This document shows positions 7,211-8,015 of a stretch of 8,015 bases of DNA, one piece after another (position 1 is the stretch's first letter; every line of letters starts with the position of its first letter). The notes beneath the pieces are model-generated. The model was not told the origin of the DNA. It worked only from the letters and a program-made list of their open reading frames with translations, and did not search any database. A program made the translations under genes and the position numbers. This DNA is from Bacteroidota bacterium (GTDB lineage: Bacteria; Bacteroidota; Bacteroidia; Bacteroidales; JADFUO01): the NCBI GenBank assembly GCA_015222115.1, contig JADFUO010000408.1:1-8015 (forward strand), given 5' to 3'.

Positions 7211-7743
7211 TTGCTCCTGATTTTCAATTTAATAATTTTCTTTTTTAAATTATGTTTTGCCCTTGATAGTTGCGATTTTGAGGTATTCTCAGAAATATTT
7301 AGCATTTTACCGATTTCTTTATGAGTGTATCCTTCAATCACGTTTAAGTTAAAAACAATTCTGTAGCCGTCGGGCAGTTCATTTATTAGTTCTATAAGTT
7401 CATCAACAGATAATTTACTAATTATGTCATCATCAGTTTTATCAGTTATATTTATGTGTTCAATAGCGATTTTGTTTAAATCACGTAAATTTTTTTTATA
7501 ATGATTAATAGCGGTATTTATTATTGTTCTTCTTATCCAGCCTTCAAAAGAACCTTCATTCCTGAAATATTTTAAATTAGTAAAAATTTTTATAAAGCCA
7601 TCCTGAAGAATATCCTCTGCTTCCATTCTGTTTTTTGCAAAACGAAGACAGATCCCATACATTTTGGGTGCAAAAAGCCTGTATAATTTTTCCTGGGCTT
7701 TTGCATCATTGTTTAAACACTCTTTAATGAAATCCTTCTTCAA
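7207..7743 (-). CDS. ECF-type RNA polymerase sigma factor (cassette 2)
   Basis: This 178-residue ECF sigma factor closely resembles the one at 4090-3518. Region 2 holds EAEDILQDGFIKIF (41-54) and EGSFEGWIRR...NTAINHY (63-82). Region 4 is at about 115-170 with helix-turn-helix YTHKEIGKMLNISENTSKS at 139-157. The helix-turn-helix is nearly identical in the two proteins, so they may read the same or overlapping -35 sequences. The start is a TTG at 7743. An in-frame TAA lies five codons upstream and the next in-frame ATG (residue 28) would remove the beginning of region 2, so no ATG start is possible. No Shine-Dalgarno is visible, suggesting low translation. It is first in its cassette and overlaps the membrane/barrel gene by 4 nt. 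Confidence 0.92.
   Translation of the reverse strand: MKKDFIKECLNNDAKAQEKLYRLFAPKMYGICLRFAKNRMEAEDILQDGFIKIFTNLKYFRNEGSFEGWIRRTIINTAINHYKKNLRDLNKIAIEHINITDKTDDDIISKLSVDELIELINELPDGYRIVFNLNVIEGYTHKEIGKMLNISENTSKSQLSRAKHNLKKKIIKLKIRSN
7214..7218 (-). promoter_or_regulatory. Shine-Dalgarno site for the TTG-started barrel gene
   Basis: AGGAG lies inside the last sigma codons (R-S) and 3 nt before the TTG at 7210. The spacing is short, but the match is the best in the window. It decides the start, since no ATG is available, and supports reinitiation by ribosomes finishing the sigma gene. Confidence 0.65.
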
Positions 7744-8015
7744 ATGCGTTGAATATTAATGGCAACCAAAAATGATAAGTAAGAAAATTTGTTAATCATT
7801 TTTAATGTATTACCTTTTGATTAACTCAATTTTTTAAACAAAAAGTAAAAGTACATAAAATTTTAAAAACCAAAATAATGCTTTTGTGTTTTTGATCTTT
7901 AAAATGCTTGCAATTAATACTACAAAACACTAATTAGAGTCGGTCTATAAAGTCACGTTCTAACAATTTAAGATTTTAGAATTCAGATTTAAAATTTAAA
8001 ATTTTGTTGATTATA
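7744..8015. other. AT-rich intergenic region upstream of cassette 2
   Basis: These 272 bp hold no gene I can support. The promoter of cassette 2 should lie here. A minus-strand TACTTTTTG at 7847-7839, with TTTTG at 7875-7871, loosely resembles the Bacteroidota housekeeping -7 (TAnnTTTG) and -33 (TTTG) elements, but the 23-nt spacer is longer than usual. The GGCAACC box of cassette 1 is not present on the minus strand; the same heptamer occurs on the plus strand at 7761-7767, without a matching -10 box. The last 60 bp are low-complexity A/T runs. A minus-strand frame ending in TAA near 7935 codes only 13 residues and is not called. Confidence 0.5.

Noticed and set aside
107..7743. Polysaccharide utilisation locus with ECF/FecR/SusCD organisation
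   Set aside because: There is no FecR-like protein, TonB-dependent SusC receptor, SusD lipoprotein or glycoside hydrolase. The sigma partners are single-helix barrel proteins instead.
7889..7935. Short minus-strand reading frame ending ERDFIDRL, as a transposase or other gene tail
   Set aside because: An in-frame stop lies only 13 codons upstream and no inverted terminal repeat or target-site duplication is visible, so it is indistinguishable from noise.

Overview
This AT-rich window most likely comes from a Bacteroidota genome. The clearest signs are two secreted PKD-domain proteins ending in type IX secretion (T9SS, type A) sorting domains with a PNPA motif. Other signs are ECF sigma factors paired with beta-barrel proteins of a Bacteroidota-typical kind, and few Shine-Dalgarno sequences. 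No rRNA, tRNA, CRISPR array or intact mobile element is visible. All six real genes lie on the minus strand, so the window is read from high to low coordinates.

Layout in transcription order. A 272-bp AT-rich intergenic region (7744-8015) leads into cassette 2: an ECF sigma factor (7743-7207), an inner-membrane-anchored protein with a C-terminal outer-membrane barrel that is probably the anti-sigma factor (7210-5828, overlapping the sigma stop by 4 nt), and a one-PKD T9SS protein (5788-4205). A rho-independent terminator (4182-4149) closes it. About 8 bp later comes a candidate ECF-type promoter (4140-4114), then cassette 1 with the same gene order: sigma factor (4090-3518), membrane/barrel protein (3515-2163) and a three-PKD T9SS protein (2146-107). 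A small hairpin at 60-73 may end this transcript. Positions 1-106 hold no certain gene.

How the genes may work together. The two cassettes are paralogous gene for gene, so they look like a tandem duplication that has diverged. The middle protein has a short cytoplasmic N-terminus, one inner-membrane helix, a long disordered periplasmic stretch and a C-terminal eight-stranded-type barrel. This is the layout of the dual membrane-spanning anti-sigma factors described in Bacteroides, which would link the cell surface directly to a cytoplasmic sigma factor. The third gene encodes a surface protein exported by T9SS. The inferred model is a surface-sensing switch in which the barrel monitors a surface or outer-membrane state, possibly its own co-encoded PKD protein, and releases the sigma factor, which in cassette 1 may activate its own promoter. 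Family assignments are strong. The signalling link to the PKD proteins is inference.
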